From contig JAQGPE010000816.1 in assembly GCA_028293225.1 (NCBI GenBank), positions 1 through 9,215 of the forward strand: a DNA stretch of 9,215 nt. The letters are read 5' to 3'. Of the stretch, positions 1 to 7,752 are shown in pieces. The stretch's first letter is position 1. Every line of letters starts with the position of its first letter. The DNA comes from Akkermansiaceae bacterium. GTDB taxonomy: Bacteria; Verrucomicrobiota; Verrucomicrobiia; Verrucomicrobiales; Akkermansiaceae. The notes under the pieces are model-generated. The model saw nothing but the letters and a program-made list of their open reading frames with translations. It was not told the origin of the DNA and searched no databases. The translations under genes were made by a program, and so were the position numbers.

Positions 1-860
1 TGATGCAGAGCATCTCGAAGCACGTCCCGGCCAAGGCCCACGTGCTCTTCGGCGCAGCGATCGATCCCGCCATGGGCGAGTCGCTCAGCATCACCGTCGT
101 CAGCGCCCTGCCGGAAGACCGCCTGCACGCCCGCCGCGCGACCGGCCTGACCGAACGCCCGGCGCTCTTGGAGCCAAGCGATGGCTTTGCCGACTCCGCG
201 CCCGAGCCGGAACCCGAGCCAGAGCCGGTCCCGGAACCCGTAAAAGCTATCGAGCCGGAACCTGAACCGGCCCCTGAGCCAGAACCCGAACCGGAACCGG
301 AGCCAGTGGTGGTCGCCAAGGCGGAAGTCCCCGCTCCGCCCGTGGAGAAGGTCCCGTCGATCTCCGAGAAGATCTTCCGCGAAGAAAAGAAGGAGGAGGA
401 TCTTTCGTCTTACGGCTTCAGCCCGGTGAAAGCCGTCACCACTGGCGCCACGACCGTCACCGTGGATGTGGAGGACTTCGCCCCCTTCGCCGAGTCCCGC
501 GACGAAGCCCCTGCCGCTGCCGCTGCCGTGGTTGCTCAGCACAAGACCGCTCCAGCCTCCGAAGTTGCCGGGTCCGATGTCGCCGCCGATTTTGCCGGCG
601 CGGTGGTCGAGCCCGCGCGGAAGGAGCCGTGGACTCCGGCGATCCCTCCGGCCAAGCCCGCTGAAACCAGCGACTTCGCGCCGATCGATGAACTGCCGGA
701 ATTCGACGAGCCGATTCCGCCGATCAAGGCCCGTCCGAAGGGCACCCAGTCCGAGCTCAGCTTCGACGGCGGCCCGCGCGGCCGTTTCGAAGGGGCCAGC
801 CCGACCCTCTTCGAAGGCGAAGACCTCGACGTCCCGGCCTTCCTCCGCAAGAAACGCTGA
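1..860 (+). CDS. ftsZ: Cell division protein FtsZ, C-terminal part (5' end outside window)
   Basis: FtsZ is the tubulin-like GTPase that polymerises into the cytoplasmic Z-ring and recruits the divisome. The GTP-binding domain lies upstream of the window. What is visible is the end of the C-terminal globular domain (residues about 13-36 counted from the first in-window Met; VLFGAAIDP followed by a beta strand LSITVVSAL, matching the family pattern IxGxxxDPxxxxxLxVTVxA). A disordered linker of roughly 235 residues follows, rich in Pro, Glu and Ala, with a nearly pure Glu-Pro run at residues 67-101 (bases 201-305). The protein ends in DLDVPAFLRKKR, the conserved C-terminal peptide that in known FtsZ proteins binds membrane anchors such as FtsA or ZipA. 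The Met at base 3 is not the real start, because it falls inside the globular fold. The linker is several times longer than the roughly 50 residues of E. coli FtsZ. An intrinsic terminator follows 18 bases after the stop, so ftsZ ends its transcription unit. Confidence 0.95.
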   Translation, partial: MQSISKHVPAKAHVLFGAAIDPAMGESLSITVVSALPEDRLHARRATGLTERPALLEPSDGFADSAPEPEPEPEPVPEPVKAIEPEPEPAPEPEPEPEPEPVVVAKAEVPAPPVEKVPSISEKIFREEKKEEDLSSYGFSPVKAVTTGATTVTVDVEDFAPFAESRDEAPAAAAAVVAQHKTAPASEVAGSDVAADFAGAVVEPARKEPWTPAIPPAKPAETSDFAPIDELPEFDEPIPPIKARPKGTQSELSFDGGPRGRFEGASPTLFEGEDLDVPAFLRKKR

Positions 861-878
861 ATCGTTCCAGCCCCTCAC

Positions 879-914
879 AAAGCCGCGATCCCTCCGGGGT
901 TCGCGGCTTTTTTT
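879..914 (+). terminator. Intrinsic terminator of ftsZ
   Basis: A perfect 10-bp inverted repeat, AAAGCCGCGA (879-888) with TCGCGGCTTT (901-910), runs into an uninterrupted T tract at 908-914. Inside the loop, CCC (890-892) can also pair with GGG (897-899). The GC-rich stem followed by T residues is the standard Rho-independent form and lies directly after the ftsZ stop codon. Confidence 0.93.
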
Positions 915-950
915 CGTTTACTACGAGATCGCTAGTAATCAGCTCAAAGA

Positions 951-1079
951 GCGCCGAAGGTGCGAAATGTGGCAGCCAGGGGTGACCGAAGGGAACCCCT
1001 GGTAAACTTCGTGCAATCGCACGCACTTCGGTCGCTCGCCGACCGCCTCCGGCACGCGGGACGCGCATTTGTGTCCGCG
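951..1079. repeat. Chain of five short inverted repeats (putative dispersed palindromic element)
   Basis: This non-coding stretch between the convergent ftsZ and tsaC genes contains five consecutive stem-loops: GCGCC/GGTGC (951-963, one G-T pair); CCAGGGGT/ACCCCTGG (976-1002, 8 bp perfect, 11-base loop); CGTGC/GCACG (1010-1023, loop AATC); CGGTCG/CGACCG (1029-1045, loop CTCGC); and CGC-GGAC/GTCC-GCG with one bulged G (1055-1079). There is no convincing reading frame on either strand. From memory, the pattern of a GCGCCGAAGG-type hairpin followed by a CCAGGG...CCCTGG hairpin resembles repetitive intergenic elements common in Verrucomicrobia and Planctomycetes. I could not check copy number. 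Alternatives are a structured small RNA or 3'-UTR structure shared by the two converging transcripts. Its outer borders are not known; the tract from about 920 to 1115 may all belong to it. Confidence 0.55.
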
Positions 1080-1143
1080 CAAATCCCACCGTATTCGATC
1101 ACGAAAAGACCCCCCTTTTTGACAGGTGCGGCCTGCGGCACTC

Positions 1144-2172
1144 TCACCCCCCCTTCACCGAAGCCTTCCGCAACCGGTCCATGATCGCCACCCCCAGCCC
1201 GACCTCACTCACCGGCTCCACCACGATGGCATCCAGCCCTTCCTCATCCATCATCCGCATCACGTAGAACAAGCGGATCGCCGCCTCCTGCAGCTTGCCG
1301 CTGCCGGGGCTCAGCTCCTCCACCAGCTCCCACTCATGCAGATGCAGGTAGCCCGCCTTCTCATCGCCGCGATAGCTGATCAGCCCGTAGCGCTTGTCCG
1401 GCTCCGGCTTGAAATCGGAAGGCTTGTCGAACATCAGCAGCGGCGTCTCCGGCGCGTAGTGATGAGCCAGCTGCCCTGGAGCATCCGGCGCGTCGGCCTT
1501 GCGCTTCTCGATCACCACCTTGCCGAACTTCTGCAGTTCCTCCTTGGTGACCGGTCCGGCCCGCAGCACGCGGATCAGCGGCCGGGTTTCACCCAATTCG
1601 ATCGAAATGATCGTGCTCTCGATCCCCTGGTTACAGGCACCGCCATCGACGATCAGCGGAATACGGCCGCCCAGTTCCTTTTCCACCGCGCTGGCGGAAG
1701 TCGGGGAAATCCGGCCGAAGCGGTTGGCGCTCGGCGCCGCGATCGGTCTGCCGAGAGCCCGCCCGATCGCCCGGAAAATCACATTGGCGCTCTGCCGCAC
1801 CGCCACCGTCGGCAGTCCGCTCGTCACCAGGTCCGGCACCTTGGCGGACTTCGGCAGCAGGATCGTCAACGGTCCGGGCCAGAAAGCGCCCGCCAGCGAT
1901 TTCACCACACTCTCCAGTTCTTCCGGCATCTCGGCCACTTCAGCCAGTTCCCGGTAGGCGGCGATGTGGACGATCAGAGGGTCGAAATCCGGCCGCTCCT
2001 TGGCGGCGAAAACTTTCGCCACCGCCTCGGGGTTGAAGGCGTCCGCCGCCAGTCCATAGACGGTTTCCGTAGGCACGGCGACGATCTCGCCGCTGGCCAG
2101 CAGAGCCGCGGCTTCGCGCACCGCGTCGTTCATGTCGTCTTCGTAGGCGGAGATGGTCCGGGTGTCAGGCAC
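1144..2172 (-). CDS. tsaC: L-threonylcarbamoyladenylate synthase, long Sua5/YwlC form
   Basis: The enzyme makes threonylcarbamoyl-AMP from threonine, bicarbonate and ATP, the first step of the universal t6A37 tRNA modification; TsaB, TsaD and TsaE then transfer the group to tRNA. The YrdC-type catalytic domain fills about residues 15-210: PTETVYGL (34-41), KERPDFDPL (58-66), FWPGPLT (97-103), APSAN (146-150), SPT (156-158) and GIEST (183-187). A linker with the family motif HHYAP (237-241) leads into the C-terminal Sua5 domain (about 245-342), so this is the two-domain Sua5 type of about 350 residues rather than the short E. coli TsaC. I chose the GTG start at 2172; an ATG at 2133 would still keep the whole catalytic core but give an N-terminus shorter than usual. 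No well-spaced Shine-Dalgarno sequence precedes either. It is divergent from aroK with 104 bases between them and converges on ftsZ. Sua5 is an acceptable alternative symbol. Confidence 0.94.
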   Translation of the reverse strand: MPDTRTISAYEDDMNDAVREAAALLASGEIVAVPTETVYGLAADAFNPEAVAKVFAAKERPDFDPLIVHIAAYRELAEVAEMPEELESVVKSLAGAFWPGPLTILLPKSAKVPDLVTSGLPTVAVRQSANVIFRAIGRALGRPIAAPSANRFGRISPTSASAVEKELGGRIPLIVDGGACNQGIESTIISIELGETRPLIRVLRAGPVTKEELQKFGKVVIEKRKADAPDAPGQLAHHYAPETPLLMFDKPSDFKPEPDKRYGLISYRGDEKAGYLHLHEWELVEELSPGSGKLQEAAIRLFYVMRMMDEEGLDAIVVEPVSEVGLGVAIMDRLRKASVKGG

Positions 2173-2242
2173 GCCTCAGCCTGAAGGGTTCGCGCGGTTT
2201 TAGGAATTTCAAATTTCAGGGATCGGATGTTGTGTTTGTATC

Positions 2243-2270
2243 TTTGCGCCGCGCGCGCCGCTGCTATGCT
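2243..2270 (+). promoter_or_regulatory. Putative aroK promoter, possibly giving a leaderless mRNA
   Basis: TATGCT at 2265-2270 resembles a -10 box and ends exactly 6 bases before the aroK ATG. TTTGCG at 2243-2248, 16 bases further upstream, is a weak -35 candidate. With normal spacing transcription would begin at or within a base or two of the start codon, which fits the lack of any Shine-Dalgarno sequence. A similar box, TAGGCT, stands at the same distance before the TPR gene. The rest of the tsaC-aroK intergenic region shows only a short AATTT-c-AAATT dyad at 2205-2215. Confidence 0.4.
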
Positions 2271-2276
2271 TCGCGC

Positions 2277-2828
2277 ATGCTTCACCCCGAACCTCTGCCG
2301 AAGAACATCGTTCTGATCGGCTTCATGGGATGCGGCAAAACCACGATCGGTAAAAAGCTCCAGCACATGCTCGGCTACCCGATGATCGATATCGATCACC
2401 TCATCGAGGAAAAGGCCGGCATGCCGGTCAACGCCATCTTCTCAGCCTTCGGAGAAAGCCAGTTCCGTGAGCTGGAGACGGCGGTGCTTCACGAACTCAC
2501 CGCCCCGGACGCGCCCCGCCGGATCATTTCCACCGGCGGCGGGATCGTCAGCCGCCGCCAGAACCGCCGCCTGCTTCACCAGCTCGGCTTCGTCGTGTGG
2601 CTGCAGGCCCCTGTTGATGCCATCCTGGAGCGGACCGCCCGCAACAAGGACCGCCCGCTGCTGCAGACGGAAAATCCCCGCCAACGGATCGAGGCTCTGC
2701 TCGATCTCCGGACCCCTTGGTACCAGGAAACCGCGCATCTCGCGGTCGATACCTACGGCCTGGATGCGGAGGAGGTCGCCACCGGCATCCTGGAAAGCGC
2801 GCGCTACCACTTTGCCGCGAAGCCCTGA
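2277..2828 (+). CDS. aroK: Shikimate kinase
   Basis: Shikimate kinase phosphorylates shikimate with ATP at the 3-hydroxyl, the fifth step of the chorismate pathway to aromatic amino acids, in the cytoplasm. The 183-residue protein has the complete family signature: Walker A GFMGCGKTT (15-23); shikimate-binding Asp38 and Asp40 in DIDHLIEEKAG; Arg64 in QFRELE; the glycine triplet GGG (86-88) in STGGG; the lid arginine Arg125 in DRPLL; and Arg144 plus Tyr148 near the C-terminus. Length is normal for the family (about 160-190). The ATG at 2277 is preferred to an upstream in-frame start at 2232, because the additional 15 residues (rich in Arg) are not expected in the family and would overlap the likely promoter. 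The gene stands alone, divergent from tsaC and convergent with the TPR gene, with 10 bases between the two stop codons. No aroB, the frequent partner of aroK, is in view. Confidence 0.95.
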   Translation: MLHPEPLPKNIVLIGFMGCGKTTIGKKLQHMLGYPMIDIDHLIEEKAGMPVNAIFSAFGESQFRELETAVLHELTAPDAPRRIISTGGGIVSRRQNRRLLHQLGFVVWLQAPVDAILERTARNKDRPLLQTENPRQRIEALLDLRTPWYQETAHLAVDTYGLDAEEVATGILESARYHFAAKP

Positions 2829-2850
2829 GCGGCCCGGGTCAGCGGCCCGG
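2828..2850. repeat. Duplicated decamer at the aroK/TPR-gene convergence
   Basis: AGCGGCCCGG occurs at 2828-2837 and again at 2841-2850, separated by GTC. The stretch spans the last base of the aroK stop codon and all of the TPR gene stop codon. CCGGG (2834-2838) can also pair with CCCGG (2846-2850) across a 7-base loop, giving a short GC-only hairpin common to both converging transcripts. There is no T tract on either strand, so it is not a normal intrinsic terminator. It may be a small local duplication. Confidence 0.6.
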
Positions 2851-5454
2851 CATGAGGTCGTCGTCGTCTTCCATGATCATGTGCTCCTGCTTCAGCGTGC
2901 TGGCGCGCTCGCCCGCCTCCTTCGCCCCTGGACTCGGCAGCGCGGCGTGCTTTTTAGCCACCTTGATCGCGGCCTCCCACTTGTGGGCGTCTTCAAGCAG
3001 GCGCCGGGCGCAGACGCCGCAATTGTCGATCCATTGCCAATCGCTGACCTGGCCCTGCTCGGCCTTGGTCAGGTCGAGCACGGAGTAGTAGGCGTCCAGC
3101 GCCTTGCTGGGTTCGTCCTTCCTCTCCAGGGTCAATCCGATCCGGTACTGAAGCTGGAAGCGCCGCGGCGAATCCTCGGGAAGGTCAGCCAGCAGGCCGC
3201 TGTAGAGGGCCAGAGCCTTGTCGAAATTGGCCTTGTCCGCTTTGCCGCTGGCATAGAGCGCTTCACCCAGCATCAGACCGGCGGTCATCCGCAGCGGATC
3301 GTCCTTCTTCATGGCTTTCAGCCATGGCTCCAGCGTGGCGATCGCCTCAGGCAGCCGGCTCATGGTGATCAGCGCGTCGGCTTTTTCCAGCCGGGCCAGA
3401 TCGGCCAGCGAGCCTTTGCCGGCGATGACCTTGTCGAAGAGGCCGATGCTCTGCTCGCGTGATTGCACGGTGGCGAGCGCCGCCGAGCGGGCGGCCAGCA
3501 GCTGGGCGGGCTGCGCCAGCGGACCGTCCGGCCGGGCGGCCACCAGGTTCTGGAAAACCAGCTGGGCGGCATTGAATTCCTTGTTCTGGAAGCGGGCGTT
3601 GCCGAGCTCAAAGGTGATTTCTTCCCGGCGCGGATCGTCCGGATTCGCCTTCAGGAAATTCCCGGCCAGCTCCACCGCGGCGCCCCAGTCGCCCGAGCGC
3701 GTTTCGACCCGGATCTTGGCCAGCGCCAGTGATCCGGCGGGGACGGCAGAGTTGACGGGGATACTCTCCAGTTGAGCCTTGGCCAGCGCCAGATCAGGCA
3801 CGGACGCCTCCAGCGCGGCGTGCGCACATGCCAGCCGAGCTTCCGCCAGACGGGGGTGGCTGGGATTGGCGATGATGAACTGGTCCAGCGCCTTCAGCCC
3901 TTCTGGATTGCGATGCGCGGCCAGAAACAGCGCCCGCTCCAGGGCGAGATCGGCGGAGTAGGGTTCGGCTCCGGAGCTCTTCGTAAAAGTATCGAAAGCC
4001 GGCAGATTGTCAGTCGCCAGCATCGACGCTGCCGCATTCAAACTGGCCGTCCGCCGGGCGGGGCCATTGAGAGAATCGGCCACGTCTTTCAGCGTCTCAG
4101 CGGCTTTCTGATAGTCGCCGGCGAGAAACTGGCCATGCGCCGCGGTGATTTGGGCCGCGGCTTCGAGTGACCCCTCACCTGAATCCTGGGCGGCGAGACG
4201 CTCGACGCCCTCCAGCACCAGGGCCGCTTCCTCCTTCCGGCCGGGGTCCTCCAGGTTCCACCGCGCCAGCTCCCACAGCGCCCGCAGCGCCAGCGGGTGA
4301 TTCGGATATTCGACGATCAGCCGCTTCAGCAGCTTGCGTGAGGACGATTTGAAGATTTCGGATCCTTCCCGCCGCATCCCCAGCGCCCGGTAGTAGAGCG
4401 CCTGGATGTTGAAATCATTGTCCGTGGGCGCGTCCACCGGCCACACCGTTTCGGCGCCGTCTCTGGAAGGACGATTGGCGTCCAGCGGCGGATCTTGAGC
4501 CAGCAAGCTCATGCTCGGCGGAATCACCGGGACGGGCATCCAGCTTTCCAGCAGGTCCAGGATCGCGTCGTTGGGAGCGATGTCCTTGGGCGGCAGGCAC
4601 TGGTAGAGCTGCTCAAATGCCGGGCCGAGGTTCGGAACGCCCTCGTTCTGCCGGAGAAATCCCAGCAAGCCATCTCCCGCCGCGACCCGCTCGCCTGCCG
4701 CCAGCTGGACCTGCGCCAGGCCGATCGCCGCGTCCCGCTTCTGGAGCCGGCTGATCGGATTTTTACTCGCCAGCAGCCCGGCGAAGATCACGGCGGCGGA
4801 TTTGCCGTCGCCAGTCGCCAGCAGCGCCCGGGCCCGCAGCAGGGAGGTCTCTGTGGCCCGTATTCCTTTGACGCTACTATCCGGCGGCAGCATCGCCAGC
4901 GCATCGGCCGGGCGGTTCAGGCTGAGTAACATGACCGCGCTCTTCAGCTTCGAGCTTTCCACGATCGCCGGGTTCTTATCCTTCAGCAACGGCGCGATGG
5001 TTTCCAGCGCCTGCTTCGAATCGCCCAGCGCCTCCTCCAGTGCGGCACGGGTAAAGATCGCCTCGGTCCGGTGAGGGGCATCGGGGGCCTGGGTCTTGTC
5101 ATCCAGCAGCTCCGCCGCTTCGCGCAGATGGCCGGTTCCTGCCAGAGACTGGGCTCTCCAGAAAGGCAGCTCCGGGTCGTCCTTCAGGACCGGGTCGGCC
5201 AGCACCTTGTCGGCAGCCGCGAAGTCCCGGTCGCGGATCTTGGCCTCAGCCAGACGGAAGAGGATGATCTTCTTCTCCGCCGCATCCAGATCCGGAGTTT
5301 GCAGCGCGGTTTCGAAGCGCGATCCGGCGATGTCCCACAGATGGGAGGACATCGCGTCCAGACCTTCGCGGTAAGCGGGCAGCAGGTCCGGCTTCGGCGC
5401 TCCATGAGCCAGCGCCAAGGCAAGCGGGGCGATGAGAAGCGGGCGGCGGAGCAT
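2839..5454 (-). CDS. Large exported TPR-repeat protein of unknown function
   Basis: This 871-residue protein begins with a Sec-type signal peptide (MLRR, then the hydrophobic LLIAPLALALA, with likely cleavage near AHGA at about 17-19), so it should be periplasmic or outer-membrane associated. The rest is almost entirely alpha-helical, rich in Ala and Leu, with degenerate tetratricopeptide-like repeats. The clearest are around residues 30-60, 350-420 (YRALG through a block with YPNHPLALRALWELARWNL), 600-650 (NPDDPRREEITFELGNARF) and 760-795 (RIGLTLERKDEPSKALDAYYSVL). No enzymatic domain is visible. Near the end are a CGVC pair (about 811-814) and an acidic MEDDDD stretch. TPR solenoids of this type scaffold protein complexes; the helical-pair pattern recalls YbgF/BamD-like envelope proteins, but no assignment is justified. 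The start lies 9 bases after the stop of the NtrC-like regulator, suggesting co-transcription, although a promoter-like box at the junction could also drive it separately. Confidence 0.88.
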   Translation of the reverse strand: MLRRPLLIAPLALALAHGAPKPDLLPAYREGLDAMSSHLWDIAGSRFETALQTPDLDAAEKKIILFRLAEAKIRDRDFAAADKVLADPVLKDDPELPFWRAQSLAGTGHLREAAELLDDKTQAPDAPHRTEAIFTRAALEEALGDSKQALETIAPLLKDKNPAIVESSKLKSAVMLLSLNRPADALAMLPPDSSVKGIRATETSLLRARALLATGDGKSAAVIFAGLLASKNPISRLQKRDAAIGLAQVQLAAGERVAAGDGLLGFLRQNEGVPNLGPAFEQLYQCLPPKDIAPNDAILDLLESWMPVPVIPPSMSLLAQDPPLDANRPSRDGAETVWPVDAPTDNDFNIQALYYRALGMRREGSEIFKSSSRKLLKRLIVEYPNHPLALRALWELARWNLEDPGRKEEAALVLEGVERLAAQDSGEGSLEAAAQITAAHGQFLAGDYQKAAETLKDVADSLNGPARRTASLNAAASMLATDNLPAFDTFTKSSGAEPYSADLALERALFLAAHRNPEGLKALDQFIIANPSHPRLAEARLACAHAALEASVPDLALAKAQLESIPVNSAVPAGSLALAKIRVETRSGDWGAAVELAGNFLKANPDDPRREEITFELGNARFQNKEFNAAQLVFQNLVAARPDGPLAQPAQLLAARSAALATVQSREQSIGLFDKVIAGKGSLADLARLEKADALITMSRLPEAIATLEPWLKAMKKDDPLRMTAGLMLGEALYASGKADKANFDKALALYSGLLADLPEDSPRRFQLQYRIGLTLERKDEPSKALDAYYSVLDLTKAEQGQVSDWQWIDNCGVCARRLLEDAHKWEAAIKVAKKHAALPSPGAKEAGERASTLKQEHMIMEDDDDLMPGR

Positions 5455-5463
5455 GCCCGGAGC

Positions 5464-6872
<1,409 letters not shown>

Positions 6873-6873
<1 letters not shown>

Positions 6874-6889
6874 TTCGCTGGCAGCGAAA
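6873..6889. promoter_or_regulatory. Perfect dyad at the start codon of the NtrC-like gene
   Basis: TTTCGCTG-g-CAGCGAAA is an 8-bp inverted repeat with a single central base. It touches the ATG of the regulator gene, since the outermost base at 6873 is the A of ATG on the minus strand. With so small a centre it suits binding of a dimeric protein better than an RNA hairpin, though a smaller stem could form in the mRNA and hide the start. The 108 bases between uppS and this gene show no other clear site and no Shine-Dalgarno sequence. Autoregulation is possible but not shown. Confidence 0.4.
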
Positions 6890-6981
6890 GTGCAGCAAGC
6901 GGCCAAAGCGTGCAAGCGGAGGGTGTGTATGCGCGACAAACACCGTCCGAAACCGCACTTTCGCGCCGCTTCCGCCCTTTT

Positions 6982-7692
6982 TCAGAGGCCGCCGAAGCGA
7001 CGGTGCCGCCGGGAGTACTCCTGGGCGGCTTCAAACAGGTCGGCCTGACGGAAATCCGGCCAGAACTTCTTCACGATCACGATTTCCGAGTAGCTGATCT
7101 GCCAGAGCAGGAAATTCGACACCCGCAGCTCGCCGGAAGTCCGGATCAGCAGGTCGGGATCGGGGATCCCTGCGGTGAACAGCCGCGAAGCGAACATCGC
7201 GTTGTCGATTTTCGCCGGGTCGATTTTACCGGCGACCGCGTCGGTGGCCAGCGCGCGGGCGGCCTCGACGATTTCCTCGCGGGAGCCGTAGGAAAGCGCT
7301 AGCACCAGAGTCAGTGACTTGTTGCCGGAGGTCCGCTGGATCGCTTTTTCCAGCTTGGCGCGGGTCCGTTTCGGCAGGCGTTCCAGGTGGCCGATCGCCG
7401 CCAATTTCACGTCCTGGCGCATCAGTTCCTCGGCCTTCTCTTCCAGAAAGCGCTCCAGCAGAGCCATCAGCGCGGTGATCTCCGCCAGCGGCCGGCTCCA
7501 GTTTTCGGAGGAAAAGGCATAGAGGGTCATGTACTCGACCCCCATTTCCTTGCAGGCTTCCACGCACTCGCGGACGGATTCCGCCCCGGCGCGGTGACCC
7601 GCCCGGCGCGGCAGGCCGCGCTCCTTTGCCCAGCGTCCATTGCCATCCATGATGATGGCGATGTGGCGGGGCATGGATTTTCCTTCGGTCAT
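6982..7692 (-). CDS. uppS: Undecaprenyl diphosphate synthase (isoprenyl transferase)
   Basis: This cis-prenyltransferase condenses farnesyl diphosphate with eight isopentenyl diphosphates to give the C55 lipid that carries peptidoglycan and O-antigen precursors across the membrane; it works at the inner face of the cytoplasmic membrane. The 236-residue product shows the family motifs in order: IIMDGNGRWA with catalytic Asp16 (13-22); GHRAGAES (32-39); the LYAFSSENW block; YGSREEIVEA; and DLLIRTSGELRVSNFLLWQ near the C-terminus, with the conserved Arg and Glu/Ser residues for IPP binding. The length is normal (about 230-255). The ATG at 7692 is used, but the ATG at 7674 is a real rival (see the site at 7681-7686). 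The product is more likely C55 than C15 given the bacterial context, but chain length cannot be read off with certainty. The usual neighbours cdsA and dxr are absent; purA precedes it by 60 bases on the same strand. Confidence 0.95.
   Translation of the reverse strand: MTEGKSMPRHIAIIMDGNGRWAKERGLPRRAGHRAGAESVRECVEACKEMGVEYMTLYAFSSENWSRPLAEITALMALLERFLEEKAEELMRQDVKLAAIGHLERLPKRTRAKLEKAIQRTSGNKSLTLVLALSYGSREEIVEAARALATDAVAGKIDPAKIDNAMFASRLFTAGIPDPDLLIRTSGELRVSNFLLWQISYSEIVIVKKFWPDFRQADLFEAAQEYSRRHRRFGGL
7681..7686 (-). promoter_or_regulatory. Shine-Dalgarno-like GAAGGA before the alternative uppS start
   Basis: GAAGGA lies 6 bases before the in-frame ATG at 7674, within the first codons of the longer uppS reading frame. 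It is the only well-placed Shine-Dalgarno-like sequence before any candidate start in this window. Use of that ATG would make a protein six residues shorter, beginning MPRHIAIIMDGN, with the active site intact. Confidence 0.4.
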
Positions 7693-7752
7693 GGGAGGTC
7701 CGCAACAGGAGCGGGTATGAACGCAGGGATGATGAAGAGCAGGTGAAAAAAG

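Noticed and set aside
201..305. Glu-Pro tract considered as a separate low-complexity repeat locus or frameshift product
   Set aside because: The frame stays open through it and ends in the correct FtsZ C-terminal peptide, so it is simply part of the FtsZ linker.
928..940. ATCGCTAGTAATC, identical to a universally conserved stretch near the 3' end of 16S rRNA
   Set aside because: Only 13 bases agree and the flanks do not continue the rRNA sequence on either side, so this is not an rRNA fragment. It may be chance or part of the neighbouring repeat element.
1104..1119. AAAAG-N6-CTTTT stem downstream of tsaC as a terminator
   Set aside because: Only five pairs, four of them A-T, around a C-rich loop; too weak for an intrinsic terminator.
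1126..2184. Open frame of 352 codons on the plus strand opposite tsaC
   Set aside because: It is antisense to a clear Sua5-type gene; the translation is His/Arg/Gln-rich with no motif.
2467..3462. Open frame of 331 codons on the plus strand
   Set aside because: It overlaps aroK in another frame and runs antisense into the TPR gene; no domain is visible.
6880..6910. A -24/-12 sigma-54 promoter (TGGCCG...TTGC) before the NtrC-like gene
   Set aside because: The GG and GC dinucleotides do not have the required spacing, so the match to the sigma-54 consensus fails.
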